Source: Cellulomonas wangleii
GTDB taxonomy: Bacteria > Actinomycetota > Actinomycetes > Actinomycetales > Cellulomonadaceae
Direction of reading: 5' to 3'
NCBI RefSeq assembly: GCF_018388445.1
Contig: NZ_CP074405.1
Location: 744,001-808,000, forward strand
DNA length: 64,000 nucleotides
Numbering within the stretch: position 1 is the stretch's first letter; each line of letters begins with the position of its first letter. Of the stretch, positions 50,366 to 59,526 are shown one piece after another. The notes beneath the pieces were generated by a model, which was given only the letters and a program-made list of their open reading frames with translations, was not told where the DNA came from and did not search any database. A program made the translations under genes and the position numbers.

Positions 50366-51990
50366 TCGGCGTCGACGATCGTGTAGGCGTACCCCTGCTC
50401 CGCCAGGAACCGCTGCCGGTGGGCGGCGAACTCCTGGTCGACGGTGTCGCGGGCCACGACCGTGTAGAAGTGCGCGGTCTTGCCGTCGGCCTTCGGGCGC
50501 ATGATGCGGCCCAGGCGCTGGGCCTCCTCCTGGCGGGACCCGAACGACCCGGAGACCTGGATGGCGACGGACGCCTCCGGCAGGTCGATGGAGAAGTTCG
50601 CGACCTTCGAGACCACGAGCGTGGTGATCTCCCCGGTGCGGAACGCGTCGAACAGCCGCTGCCGCTCGCGCACGGTCGTCTCGCCGGTGATGAGGTCCGC
50701 GCCCAGGTGCTCCGCCAGCTCGTGGAGCTGGTCGAGGTACTGGCCGATCACCAGGGTCTGCTCGCCCGCGTGCTTCGCCACCAGGGAGTCCACGACGCGG
50801 TTCTTGCCGGACGCGGTCGCCGCCAGGCGGTACCGGTCCTCCGGCTCCGACGTCGCGTACGCCATGCGCTCGTGGTCGGGCAGCGTCAGACGCACCTCGA
50901 CGCACTCGGCGGGCGCGATGTACCCCTGCGACTCGATGTCCTTCCACGGTGCGTCGAACCGCTTGGGGCCGATCAGGGAGAACACCTCGTCCTCGCGGCC
51001 GTCCTCGCGCACGAGCGTCGCGGTCAGCCCCAGGCGGCGGCGCGCCTGCAGGTTCGCGGTCATGCGGAAGATCGGCGCGGGCAGCAGGTGCACCTCGTCG
51101 TAGACGATGAGGCCCCAGTCGCGGGCGTCGAGCAGCTCGAGGTGCGTGTACACGCCCTTCCGCTTCGTCGTCAGCACCTGGTACGTCGCGATGGTGACGG
51201 GGCGGACCTCCTTGCGTGTGCCGGAGTACTCGCCGATCTCGTCCTCGGTGAGCGTCGTGCGCTTCACCAGCTCGTCGCGCCACTGCCGCGCGGACACGGT
51301 GTTGGTCACCAGGATCAGCGTGGTGGTCGACGACCGTGCCATCGCGCCCGCGCCGACCAGCGTCTTGCCGGCGCCGCAGGGCAGCACCACGACGCCCGAC
51401 CCGCCGTGGAAGAAGCCGTCGACGGCCTGCTTCTGGTACGGCCGCAGCGACCAGCCGTCCTCCAGGAGGTCGATCTCGTGGGCCTCGCCGTTCACGTACC
51501 CGGCGAGGTCCTCCGCGGGCCAGCCGAGCTTGACCAGCACCTGCTTGATGTTGCCCCGTTCGGACGGGTGCACGATCACGTCGGTGCTGTCGATCCGCTC
51601 GCCGAGCAGTCCGGCGGTGCGCCGCGACTTCATGACCTCGGCGAGGACGGCCGCGTCGAGCGCGTGCAGCACCAGCCCGTGCACCGGGTCCTGGACCAGC
51701 TGCAGCCGCCCGTACCGGGACATGGTCTCGGCGACGTCGACCAGCAGCGCGTGCGGCACCGGGTACCGGCTGTATTCCAGCAGCGTGTCGACGACCTGCT
51801 CGGCGTCGTGCCCGGCGGCGCGTGCGTTCCACAGGCCCAGCGGCGTCAGCCGGTAGGTGTGGACGTGCTCGGGCGCGCGCTCGAGCTCGGCGAACGGGGC
51901 GATGGCGCGGCGGCACGCGTCGGCCTGGTCGTGGTCGACCTCCAGCAGGAGGGTCTTGTCGGACTGGACGATGAGCGGGCCGTCGGGCAC
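50344..51990 (-). CDS. bacterial XPB-like DNA repair helicase
   Basis: A superfamily 2, 3'-5' DNA helicase related to the eukaryotic repair factor XPB. The 548-residue protein starts with PDGPLIVQSDKTLLLEVDH, the actinobacterial family start. It has the N-terminal damage-recognition-like domain, Walker A LPCGAGKTLVG, DEVH box VYDEVHLLPAP, motif III LGLTATLVRED, and helicase C-terminal motifs KVANFSIDLPEA and QRLGRIMRPK. GTG 51990 has GGAGAAG upstream; the 65-codon longer frame is rejected. The stop lies inside the 90-base repeat. It follows the helicase-associated gene by 35 bases. Confidence 0.93.
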   Translation of the reverse strand: MPDGPLIVQSDKTLLLEVDHDQADACRRAIAPFAELERAPEHVHTYRLTPLGLWNARAAGHDAEQVVDTLLEYSRYPVPHALLVDVAETMSRYGRLQLVQDPVHGLVLHALDAAVLAEVMKSRRTAGLLGERIDSTDVIVHPSERGNIKQVLVKLGWPAEDLAGYVNGEAHEIDLLEDGWSLRPYQKQAVDGFFHGGSGVVVLPCGAGKTLVGAGAMARSSTTTLILVTNTVSARQWRDELVKRTTLTEDEIGEYSGTRKEVRPVTIATYQVLTTKRKGVYTHLELLDARDWGLIVYDEVHLLPAPIFRMTANLQARRRLGLTATLVREDGREDEVFSLIGPKRFDAPWKDIESQGYIAPAECVEVRLTLPDHERMAYATSEPEDRYRLAATASGKNRVVDSLVAKHAGEQTLVIGQYLDQLHELAEHLGADLITGETTVRERQRLFDAFRTGEITTLVVSKVANFSIDLPEASVAIQVSGSFGSRQEEAQRLGRIMRPKADGKTAHFYTVVARDTVDQEFAAHRQRFLAEQGYAYTIVDAEDLGVAR

Positions 51991-52025
51991 TGGCTTCTCC
52001 GGGGGGTCGGGGGCAGGCGTGCGGG

Positions 52026-54359
52026 TCAGTCGGTCGCGTGGGTGACGTCGGCGATGCGGTGGACGGCGACGGTCAGCTCGGCCTCGCGGCGCGGGTCCAG
52101 CGCGCGCAGCCGGCCGCCCTCGACCTTCAGCGGCCGCACGAGCCGCCGGTCGGCGCGCCCGTCGGGGCCGACGATCTCGACCCACACGGCCGTCCGCGCC
52201 TGCGCGGCCTCACGGAGCACCACCAACGCGTCACCGGGCTCCGGTGTTCCGCCGGCGGGGCGCCGTGCGGAGGGTGCGGTCGGGTCGGACGACGGACCGC
52301 GGCGACCGCTGCTGAGGGCGACGGCCCCGTCAGCGGCACCCACGGGCACCCCCGACGGGTCCGTCGCCCGCCCGGCGGTGACCGGCGCCGGGGGGTCACC
52401 GCGGCGCAGGGTCGCGACGACCGACGCGGCGCGCTCCGGCAGCGGTCGCTCGTGCACCGGCGCGGTCCGGCGGGGGCGTGCCCGCACCCGCCGTTCGGGG
52501 GCGACGGCGTGGACCACGGCACCGCGGGCGTCCTCGGCGACGGGCGCCAGGCCGCGCGCCCGCAGGGCGTCCAGCAGCTCGGCCGGTGACGCGTCGGCCA
52601 CCAGCACCGTCGGGGCCAGCAGACGCGGCCGCAAGGACGCCAGGCGCGGGTCGTCGACCAGGCCCGCCAGCAGCGCGGGGTCGTCGGCCCGCACGTACGA
52701 CGACGCCGCACCGGCCCGCAGCCGCCCGTGGCGGCGGGCCACGTCCCGCACCAGGTACTCCAGGGGCTGCGGCACGCGGCCGCGCGCGGCGGCCCCGAGC
52801 CGCGTCAGCAGGTCGTCGGCCGTGGTGCCCGCGTCGAGCGCGCGCAGCACGGAGTCGGCGGTGAACCGCACGGTCACGGCACCACCCCGCGACTCCACCT
52901 CGGCGGCGAGCTCCAGCAGGTCCTCCAGGTCGGGCCCCGGCCGCCCGGGCACCACGCCCGTGAGGTCGCCCTGCAGCAGGATCTCGTCGACCGGGGCGGG
53001 CAGGTCCGCCGCGAGGGCCGCGCCCGCGTCGTCGTCGGCCAGGAGCGCGCGGCCGGCCGACGCGAGCGCACCGGCGCCCAGCACGCCGAGCCGCCCGGCC
53101 TCGACCAGCACTGCCTCGATCGCGGACAGCGGCGGCACCGACCGCGGCGAGCGCCAGCGCAGCGCCTCGTGGACGTCGTCCGCGGTCAGGGCCGCACCGC
53201 GCGGCGCCGACGCGAGCACGTCCAGCACGGCGCGCCGCAGCCGCGGCACCCACGGCCGCGTCAGCTCGGGGTCGAGGGCGGCGCGCCGGGTGCCGCGGTC
53301 GTCCCGCTCGCCGACCAGCCACGGGGTGCGCGCCGACGTCAGCCACGCCCGCGCGAGCGTCGCCCAGCGGGGCGCGACGTCCTGCGCGGCCCACACGTCG
53401 GCCTCCAGGGTCGGGACGAACGACGGGCTCTCCTCGCCGTCGTCGGCCAGCAGGCCCGCGGTCGCCGCGGTCTCGACGAGCCACGCGGCGTGCGCGTCGT
53501 CGACGTCGAGCGCCTGGGCCGTGCGGCGCAGGTCGCGGGCCCCCAGGCCGCCGGCGCGCAGCACGCCGGGCGGGGACTGCTCCCACCGGGTCAGCAGCTG
53601 ACGCACCAGGCGCACGGTCTGCTCCGCGGCGCGCGCGGACTCGGCGGCCACCACGCCGGCGTCGCGGACCGGGGCGTCGACGAACGCGGGGGCCAGGGCC
53701 GGTGCGCGGTGGGTCCGCCCGGCGCGCAGCGCGAGCGCGACCCGGCGCGGCAGCAGCACGTGACGCTCGTCGGCGCGGGTCAGCAGCCCGTGCCCGACCA
53801 GCCACGACACGGCGTCCGCGGCTGCGGTGCCCGGCGGCGGGACCAGTCCCACGGCCGGGCCCCACGTCAGCGCGTCCAGCACGGACGCCGCACCGGGCGG
53901 GGCGTCGACGAGGTCGGGCAGGGAGTCGCCCGTCTCGTCGTCGTCACCGGCGCCCGGCGGTGCGAGGCCCGCGACGGCCGCGCCCAGCGCGTCGGTCACA
54001 CCGGGCGTGGCGTGCAGGGTGCCGTCGTCGTCGGGCCACAGCAGCGCGAGCGCGACCGCGTCCTGGACCGCACGTGCCACATGGGGTGCGTCGTCCACTC
54101 CCGCGCCGACCGCCGCCTGCACCTGCGCGGGCGTGGGCGGCCCGACCGTCGAGGTCAGCACGACGACGGACTCGAGGACCTGCAGGACCAGCGCGTCCAC
54201 CCAGGTCAGCGCCCGGTCCAGGCTGGACCGGCTGGTGGCCCGCGCGGCCAGCGACGCGAGGGTCGCGGGGTGCGGGGTGGCCAGGTCGGGCCGACGCACG
54301 AGCAGCGCGACGAGCTCGTCGTCGCTGCGTGCGCGCAGGTACCCGGTGAACGTGGCCAT
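52026..54359 (-). CDS. helicase-associated (helicase_C_3-type) domain protein, partner of XPB
   Basis: A 777-residue protein typical of the gene next to XPB in actinobacteria. It starts MATFTGYLRARSDDELVALLV with RRPDL, followed by winged-helix-like regions (VDALVLQVLE), and a conserved core with AVDEILLQGDLTGVVPGRPG-like sequence and FTADSVLRALDAG, TADDLLTRLGAAARGRVPQP, LEYLVRDVARRHG, and LLAPTVLVADASPAELLDALRARGL (read in parts). A low-complexity Arg/Pro segment precedes the final strand region. Probable role is helping XPB in repair or transcription-coupled processes. The ATG at 54359 is the first with family fit; a longer open frame exists upstream and is rejected. Confidence 0.82.
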   Translation of the reverse strand: MATFTGYLRARSDDELVALLVRRPDLATPHPATLASLAARATSRSSLDRALTWVDALVLQVLESVVVLTSTVGPPTPAQVQAAVGAGVDDAPHVARAVQDAVALALLWPDDDGTLHATPGVTDALGAAVAGLAPPGAGDDDETGDSLPDLVDAPPGAASVLDALTWGPAVGLVPPPGTAAADAVSWLVGHGLLTRADERHVLLPRRVALALRAGRTHRAPALAPAFVDAPVRDAGVVAAESARAAEQTVRLVRQLLTRWEQSPPGVLRAGGLGARDLRRTAQALDVDDAHAAWLVETAATAGLLADDGEESPSFVPTLEADVWAAQDVAPRWATLARAWLTSARTPWLVGERDDRGTRRAALDPELTRPWVPRLRRAVLDVLASAPRGAALTADDVHEALRWRSPRSVPPLSAIEAVLVEAGRLGVLGAGALASAGRALLADDDAGAALAADLPAPVDEILLQGDLTGVVPGRPGPDLEDLLELAAEVESRGGAVTVRFTADSVLRALDAGTTADDLLTRLGAAARGRVPQPLEYLVRDVARRHGRLRAGAASSYVRADDPALLAGLVDDPRLASLRPRLLAPTVLVADASPAELLDALRARGLAPVAEDARGAVVHAVAPERRVRARPRRTAPVHERPLPERAASVVATLRRGDPPAPVTAGRATDPSGVPVGAADGAVALSSGRRGPSSDPTAPSARRPAGGTPEPGDALVVLREAAQARTAVWVEIVGPDGRADRRLVRPLKVEGGRLRALDPRREAELTVAVHRIADVTHATD

Positions 54360-54488
54360 CCGCACCACGATACGTGGGGCGGCGGGTCGGGTGAGGCGTC
54401 GGCCGGCCATGGTGACCCCGGTCCGGCCGTCGGGCGGACGGTGCGCGACCCCGGGAGGGCAGCGGCCTGCCTGTGGCAGGGTGACCGC

Positions 54489-55736
54489 ATGGCGCTGGAC
54501 GAGACCACGACCCCGGACGAGCACCCCGCCGTCGCCCTTGCGGCCCTGCGCGACGACGCGCGCCGTGAGCTGCCGCGCACCGCCGCGCTGCGGCACGCGC
54601 TGCACCGGGTGCCGGAGCGCGGGCTCGACCTGCCGCTCACGCAGGGTCTGGTCCTCGACGCGCTCGCCGACCTGGACCTCGAGGTGTCGACCGGGCGGGC
54701 CCTGTCCTCCGTCACCGCGGTGCTGCGCGGGGCGCGGCCGGGCCCGGCGGTGCTGCTGCGGGGCGACATGGACGCGCTGCCGGTCACCGAGGAGTCGGGG
54801 GAGCCGTTCACCTCCCAGCACCCGGGCGTGATGCACGCGTGCGGGCACGACCTGCACGTCGCGGGCCTGGTCGGCGCCGCGCGGCTGCTCGCGGCGCGGC
54901 GGGAGCAGATCGCCGGGTCGGTCGTCCTGATGTTCCAGCCGGGCGAGGAGGGTGAGCACGGGGCGCGCCTCATGCTCGAGGAGGGCGTGCTGGACGCGGC
55001 GGGTACGCCCGTCGTCGCGGCGTACGGCGTGCACGTCATGGCCTCGACGCTGCCGCTGGGCGTGGTCGCGTCGCGGCCCGGGACGTTCATGGCGGCGTCG
55101 GACACGGTGCGCGTCACGGTGCAGGGGCGCGGCGGGCACGGCTCCAAGCCGTACCTGGCGGCGGACCCGGTGCCGGTCGCAGCCGAGATGGTGCTGGCCC
55201 TGCAGACCATGGTCACGCGGCAGTTCGACGTGTTCGACCCGGTGGTGCTGACGGTCGGCCGGGTCGAGGCGGGCACCAAGGACAACATCATCCCGGACGT
55301 GGCCCACCTCGAGGCGACGGTCCGCACGTTCAGCGCGGCGACGCACGCGGCGGTGCCGGAGCGCGTCGCGCGGCTGTGCGAGCACGTCGCGGCGGCGCAC
55401 GGCATGCGTGCGACCGTCGAGTACGAGCGGGGCTACCCGGTGACCGCCAACGACGCGGACGAGGTGGCGCGCGCCCGCCGGGTCACGCACGACGTGCTCG
55501 GTGCGGACGCCTGGCAGGACGCACCCGCGCCGGTGCCCGGCGCCGAGGACTTCTCGTACGTGCTGCAGCAGGTGCCGGGCGCGTTCGTGTTCGTGGGCGC
55601 GACGCCCCCGGGCGAGGACTTCCGCACCGCGCCGTACAACCACTCGCCGCGCGCCCGCTTCGACGACGAGGCCCTGGTGGCGGGGTCCGCCGTGCTGGCC
55701 GCGCTCGCCCTCGACCGGCTGGCCGAGGGCAGCTGA
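54489..55736 (+). CDS. M20-family amidohydrolase (hippurate/N-acyl-amino-acid hydrolase type)
   Basis: A 415-residue zinc amidohydrolase: LLRGDMDALPVTEESGEPF, HACGHDLHVAGLVGAAR (metal Cys/His), FQPGEEGEHGARLMLEEG (catalytic Glu pair), dimer domain with RGGHGSKPYLAADPV, and VPGAEDFSYVLQQVPG near the C terminus. Such enzymes split N-acyl amino acids, indole-acetyl or hippurate-like amides; the substrate cannot be told. ATG 54489 follows CAGGGT by six bases, possibly leaderless. It is divergent from the helicase-associated gene. Confidence 0.88.
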   Translation: MALDETTTPDEHPAVALAALRDDARRELPRTAALRHALHRVPERGLDLPLTQGLVLDALADLDLEVSTGRALSSVTAVLRGARPGPAVLLRGDMDALPVTEESGEPFTSQHPGVMHACGHDLHVAGLVGAARLLAARREQIAGSVVLMFQPGEEGEHGARLMLEEGVLDAAGTPVVAAYGVHVMASTLPLGVVASRPGTFMAASDTVRVTVQGRGGHGSKPYLAADPVPVAAEMVLALQTMVTRQFDVFDPVVLTVGRVEAGTKDNIIPDVAHLEATVRTFSAATHAAVPERVARLCEHVAAAHGMRATVEYERGYPVTANDADEVARARRVTHDVLGADAWQDAPAPVPGAEDFSYVLQQVPGAFVFVGATPPGEDFRTAPYNHSPRARFDDEALVAGSAVLAALALDRLAEGS

Positions 55737-55740
55737 CCCG

Positions 55741-56079
55741 TCAGGTGTGCGCGACGCAGGTCGTCGCCGTGGGCCGCGCCTCGAGGCGGGCGTCGTCGAT
55801 GGGCTCCCCGCCCACCGCGCACGTCCCGTACGTGCCGTCGGCCAGCCGGCCCAGGGCTGCGTCGACCTCCGCGAGGCGGCGGTGCGCACCGTCGGCGAGC
55901 GCCTCCAGCTGGGCGCGCTCGAACGCGATCGTCGCGCCCTCCGGGTCGTGCTCGTCGTCCACGTTGGCGCCGCGGGCGGCGTCGACGACGTCCTGGTGGG
56001 CGTCACCCAGCCCCGACAGTCGTGCGACGGCGTCGCGCCGCAGCTCCAGCAGCAGCGCGCGCGCCCGGTCGTGGTCCAC
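55741..56079 (-). CDS. TraR/DksA-family protein with a cysteine-depleted zinc finger
   Basis: A 112-residue protein with the DksA-like coiled coil (ALLLELRRDAVARLSGLGDAH, ERAQLEALADGAHRRLAEVD) and the finger region GRLADGTYGTCAVGGEPIDDARLEARPTA (read in parts). Family members have four Cys (CxxC...CxxC); here only two remain (YGTCAVGG and TTCVAHT), so zinc is unlikely to bind in the classic way. Such proteins bind RNA polymerase's secondary channel with ppGpp. GTG 56079 is the start. It is convergent, four bases from the M20 gene end. Confidence 0.8.
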   Translation of the reverse strand: MDHDRARALLLELRRDAVARLSGLGDAHQDVVDAARGANVDDEHDPEGATIAFERAQLEALADGAHRRLAEVDAALGRLADGTYGTCAVGGEPIDDARLEARPTATTCVAHT

Positions 56080-56113
56080 GCCCCCGGTCTACCAGCCGGT
56101 CCTGACACGCACG

Positions 56114-57853
56114 TCAGGCGCCGTCCACGACGTCCGACGCCTCACCGACGCGCACACCGACGGCGGTGGCCGGCGGCAGGGCATCCCCGGGGCCGGCGAC
56201 GGGTGCGCCGTCCGGGTCGCCGTAGGGCGCCGGACCGGGCGTCGTCGCCGTGCCGCCCGGGGTGGTGGTGAGCCCGGCACGCACCTGTGCGTGCGACTCC
56301 TGGGCGCTGTGCCGGTGGCGCGCGATCTCGGCCGCGACGCTCTCGACGCGGGCCAGCAGGCGGTCGGCCTCCCGCCGGACGGCGGCGACGGCGCGCGCGG
56401 CACGCTCCGCCTCGTTCCGCCGGCCGACGGCGTGAAGCATGCCGCGCGCACCGACGGTGATCGTGAGCGCGAACGCGCTCACGACCAGCAGCCACTGCGC
56501 GTCGCCGCGGGTCACTGCGGTCATGACCCACAGCAGCGCCGTACCGGCCGCCAGGCCGGCCGTCAGCCGGGTGCTGCGGGGCGTGACCGGCTGCGGCGGG
56601 GTGGACGCGCGGGCCAGGGCCTGCGCGGTGCCCTCGACCTCGGCCCGGCCCGCGCGGGCGCGCAGCGTCAGGCCGGCGGCCGTCGCCTCGAGCACCTCCG
56701 GCGCGGGGACCTCGGCGGTGGCGAGCAGCCGGTCGGCGGCCCGCAGGACCCACGGCGCGCACGCGGCCCGGGCCACGTCGCCCACCGGGTCCCGACGCTC
56801 GAGCGCGTCGGCGCGCAGCAGCGCGAGCAGGTCGTCGGCGGCGGCGTCCCACGGCGGGCCGGGGGCCTCCCGCCCGGTCACGACGGCCTCCAGCTCGGCC
56901 ACCCGGGCCATGAGGTGCGACTCCTGCTCCGCGCCCTCGTCGATCAGCGCGCGCAGCACGTCGACCAGCTCGGTCACGAGGGGGTCGGGTCCCGAGTCGT
57001 CCGCGGGGGCGTCCCCGGCGGCGTCCGTGCCGGCGGCGGGCGGCGGGGTCATGAGCTCCTGCAGCCGGCCCAGCCCGTCGGCCCCCCGCCGCACCTCCGC
57101 GACCTCGGGGGCGCCGGCGACGCTCGACCCGCGGTAGGGCGCGCCCTTGAGCTGCTCGGTCCACGCCGCGACCGCCTCCTCGGCCGTCGCGTCCGGGACG
57201 TCCGCGACGGCAGCCGTCAGCCGCTCGACCAGCGCGGTCCGGGCGGCGGGCCCCAGCCGGCCCTCGGCGGCGGCCAGCCACAGCACGCGCTGGGCCCGGG
57301 TCACCGGGCGGGTGGCGTCGAGGGTGCCCAGGGCGTCGGGTGCCCACCGGGCCACCAGGTCGGCGCGCCCGCAGGCGGCGCCGGCCACCGTGAGGAACGT
57401 GGCGGTGCGGCGCAGGTCGATCGCGGCGGCGCGCTGAGCGGCGCCCTCGTCGTCGGGGCCGAGGGCGGCCACCGCGTCCGCGAGCCAGTAGCCCGGCGCG
57501 GCGGGCGCGCCGCTGACGTCCAGGACGGGTCCGTCGCCGCCGGCCGGGGTGCCGAGCGCGACGAGTCGGGCGCGCGCCGCCTGCCGCACCAGCGCCGGGC
57601 CGGCCACCAACGAGAGCTGGTCGCGCAGCGAGCTCAGCTCGACGAACGCGTCGAAGGCCTCGGACAGCCTGGTCAGCCGCGTCTCGATCGACCCGCGCAG
57701 CGACGCCAGGTCGCTGCGCAGGGCCGACGCCGTGCGGTTCTGCACCTGCAGCGAGCGGTGGAGACTCTCGAGCTCGCCCGTGAGCTCGCTGATCCGGCGG
57801 GACTGGGCGTGGTCGGACTCCTGGGTCCAGAGGCCGAAGGGGCTGTCCGTCAT
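56114..57853 (-). CDS. conserved hypothetical membrane-associated coiled-coil protein
   Basis: No family recognised. The 579-residue protein begins MTDSPFGLWTQESDHAQSR, then long amphipathic helices with heptad-like Leu (ISELTGELESLHRSLQVQ), a mostly helical Ala-rich middle, and near the C terminus two membrane spans (about 440-485; TAGLAAGTALLWVMTAV and WLLVVSAFALTITVGA). A short coiled coil (AVRREADRLLARVESVAAEI) and a Pro/Gly tail follow. ATG 57853 has GGGAGGAG upstream. The helical bundle with a membrane hairpin suggests a scaffolding role, but nothing more specific can be said. Confidence 0.65.
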   Translation of the reverse strand: MTDSPFGLWTQESDHAQSRRISELTGELESLHRSLQVQNRTASALRSDLASLRGSIETRLTRLSEAFDAFVELSSLRDQLSLVAGPALVRQAARARLVALGTPAGGDGPVLDVSGAPAAPGYWLADAVAALGPDDEGAAQRAAAIDLRRTATFLTVAGAACGRADLVARWAPDALGTLDATRPVTRAQRVLWLAAAEGRLGPAARTALVERLTAAVADVPDATAEEAVAAWTEQLKGAPYRGSSVAGAPEVAEVRRGADGLGRLQELMTPPPAAGTDAAGDAPADDSGPDPLVTELVDVLRALIDEGAEQESHLMARVAELEAVVTGREAPGPPWDAAADDLLALLRADALERRDPVGDVARAACAPWVLRAADRLLATAEVPAPEVLEATAAGLTLRARAGRAEVEGTAQALARASTPPQPVTPRSTRLTAGLAAGTALLWVMTAVTRGDAQWLLVVSAFALTITVGARGMLHAVGRRNEAERAARAVAAVRREADRLLARVESVAAEIARHRHSAQESHAQVRAGLTTTPGGTATTPGPAPYGDPDGAPVAGPGDALPPATAVGVRVGEASDVVDGA

Positions 57854-57983
57854 GTCGTGCTCCTCCCGTTCGGCGGTGACCCTAGCGACCGCGGGCGTGC
57901 CCGTGCTGCGGGTTCACCCGCACGAGCGCACGTCACGGGGGGTCCGGGGCGGTCCGCGGAGCGTGAACCCGGGCCCGGCCCGG

Positions 57984-57989
57984 TAGCCT
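57984..57989 (+). promoter_or_regulatory. -10 box of the cold-shock gene promoter
   Basis: TAGCCT matches TANNNT. The message would have a leader of about 45 bases containing GAAGGAG before the GTG at 58043. Most of the 189-base divergent gap shows no other element. Confidence 0.4.
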
Positions 57990-58042
57990 GGTGACGGTCT
58001 GCGGGAGTGCTCGCGGATGTGTCCGGCGCTGAAGGAGCGGAA

Positions 58043-58426
58043 GTGCCCACCGGCAAGGTCAAGTGGTTCGACACCGAGCGTGGATTCGGCTTCATCGCAG
58101 GCGACGACGGCGGTGAGGTCTTCCTGCACGCCTCCGCGCTGCCCGTGGGGGTCACGGCCCCCAAGCCGGGCACCAAGGTCGAGTTCGGCGTGGCCGACGG
58201 CCGTCGCGGACCGCAGGCCCTGTCCGTGACCGTCCTGGACCCGGTGCCCTCGGTGGTCAAGGCGAAGCGCCCCCCGGCGGACGAGATGGCCGTGGTGGTC
58301 GAGGACCTCATCAAGGTGCTCGACAAGGTCGGCAACGACCTGCGCCGCGGCCGCTACCCCGAGGGTCAGCGTGCCGCGCAGTTCGCCACGCTGCTGCGTG
58401 GCGTGGCCGACAAGCTCGAGGCCTGA
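58043..58426 (+). CDS. cold-shock domain protein with C-terminal extension
   Basis: A 127-residue protein. Its first 65 residues form a cold-shock domain (TGKVKWFDTERGFGFIAG with RNP1, VFLHASAL with RNP2) that binds single-stranded nucleic acid. The rest is an actinobacterial extension ending LLRGVADKLEA. GTG 58043 has GGAGCGGAA upstream. It precedes the DUF3027 gene by two bases and shares its direction, so the three genes onward may be one operon. Confidence 0.92.
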   Translation: MPTGKVKWFDTERGFGFIAGDDGGEVFLHASALPVGVTAPKPGTKVEFGVADGRRGPQALSVTVLDPVPSVVKAKRPPADEMAVVVEDLIKVLDKVGNDLRRGRYPEGQRAAQFATLLRGVADKLEA

Positions 58427-58428
58427 GC

Positions 58429-59526
58429 GTGGCAGCCGTCAAGGACGCCGTGCTGGAGCGCGCCGTCGACCTCGCGCGCCAGGTCGCGGTCGAGATCGCG
58501 GAGGAGCCCCAGGACGTCGGCGAGTACCTCGGTGCCGTGCGGGAGGCGGAGCGGCTGGTGTCCCACCGGTTCGCCTGCACCGCGCGCGGGTACCGCGGCT
58601 GGGCCTGGACCGTCACGGTCGCGCGGGTGCCGCGCGGGCGGACGGCCACGGTCTGCGAGGCGGAGCTGCTGCCCGGCGACGACGCGGTCCTGGCGCGCCC
58701 GTGGCTGCCGTGGTCCGAGCGGCTGCGCCCGGGTGACATCGGCCCGGGCGACGTGCTGCCCTTCCGTCCCGACGACCCGCGTCTGGAGCCTGGCTTCACG
58801 CCCACGGGCGACCCCGAGGTCGACGAGGTCGCGATCGACGAGCTGGCGCTGGCCCGCGTGCGGGTGCTGTCGCCGCTGGGCATCTCCGAGGCCGCCGAGC
58901 GCTGGTACCGCGGGTCGCGCGGCCCGGCGACGCCCGGGTCGGTCGCGTCGGCCGGCGCGTGCGGGTCGTGCGGGTTCCTCGTCCCGCTGCAGGGGTCGCT
59001 GGGCACGCTGTTCGCGGTGTGCGCCAACGAGTGGTCGCCGGACGACGGCAAGGTCGTCAGCCTGGACCACGGCTGCGGCGCCCACTCGCAGACCGACGTG
59101 GACCCCGCGCCCACCGAGTGGCCCGCGGCGGACCCGCTGCTCGACGAGAACGCGGTCGACGTGCTCGAGCTGCCCGCCCGCCGGCGGCCGTCCGCGGCCG
59201 TCGACACCGCCGCGGACGCGCCCGAGCCCGTCGCCGAGGCCGAGCCCGTCGCCGAGGCCGAGCCGGTCGCGGAGGCCGAGCCGGTCGCGGAGGCCGAGCC
59301 GGTGATCGAGGCCGAGCCGGCAGCGGAGAGCGACCCGGTCGCCGGGAACGACGGTGCTGCCGAGGCCGAGCCTGTCGCCGTCCTCGACGAGGTCGTCGTC
59401 ACCGAGGTCCTCCCCGACACCGAGGTCGCCCCGGACACCGAGGTCGTCCCCGACACCGAGGTCGTCCCCGACACCGAGGTCGCCCCGGACACGGACGCCG
59501 ACGCGCGACCCGCCGACGGGTCGTGA
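58429..59526 (+). CDS. DUF3027 family protein
   Basis: A 365-residue actinobacterial protein. The conserved N-terminal part (to about residue 225) has the family blocks AARQVAVEIAEEP-like start, VSHRFACTARGYRGWAWTVT, PWLPWSERLRPGDIGPGDVL and a CGSCGFLVPLQGSLGTLFAV block with CxxC, and a later C-rich HGCGAHSQ. The rest is an acidic tail of two repeats (EPVAEA and DTEV-A/V-P). Function unknown; the cysteine pairs suggest a metal site. GTG 58429 is the start. Its stop overlaps the next gene by four bases. Confidence 0.87.
   Translation: MAAVKDAVLERAVDLARQVAVEIAEEPQDVGEYLGAVREAERLVSHRFACTARGYRGWAWTVTVARVPRGRTATVCEAELLPGDDAVLARPWLPWSERLRPGDIGPGDVLPFRPDDPRLEPGFTPTGDPEVDEVAIDELALARVRVLSPLGISEAAERWYRGSRGPATPGSVASAGACGSCGFLVPLQGSLGTLFAVCANEWSPDDGKVVSLDHGCGAHSQTDVDPAPTEWPAADPLLDENAVDVLELPARRRPSAAVDTAADAPEPVAEAEPVAEAEPVAEAEPVAEAEPVIEAEPAAESDPVAGNDGAAEAEPVAVLDEVVVTEVLPDTEVAPDTEVVPDTEVVPDTEVAPDTDADARPADGS
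59224..59319 (+). repeat. coding repeat, 18-base unit EPVAEA, about five copies
   Basis: Tandem 18-base units begin at 59224, 59242, 59260, 59278 and 59296 and encode Glu-Pro-Val-Ala-Glu-Ala, with small changes in the last copy. They lie in the acidic tail of the DUF3027 protein. Confidence 0.9.
59416..59493 (+). repeat. coding repeat, 18-base unit DTEVAP/DTEVVP, about four copies
   Basis: Units begin at 59416, 59434, 59452 and 59470, with a partial fifth from 59488. A second, unrelated repeat family in the same protein tail. Confidence 0.9.
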
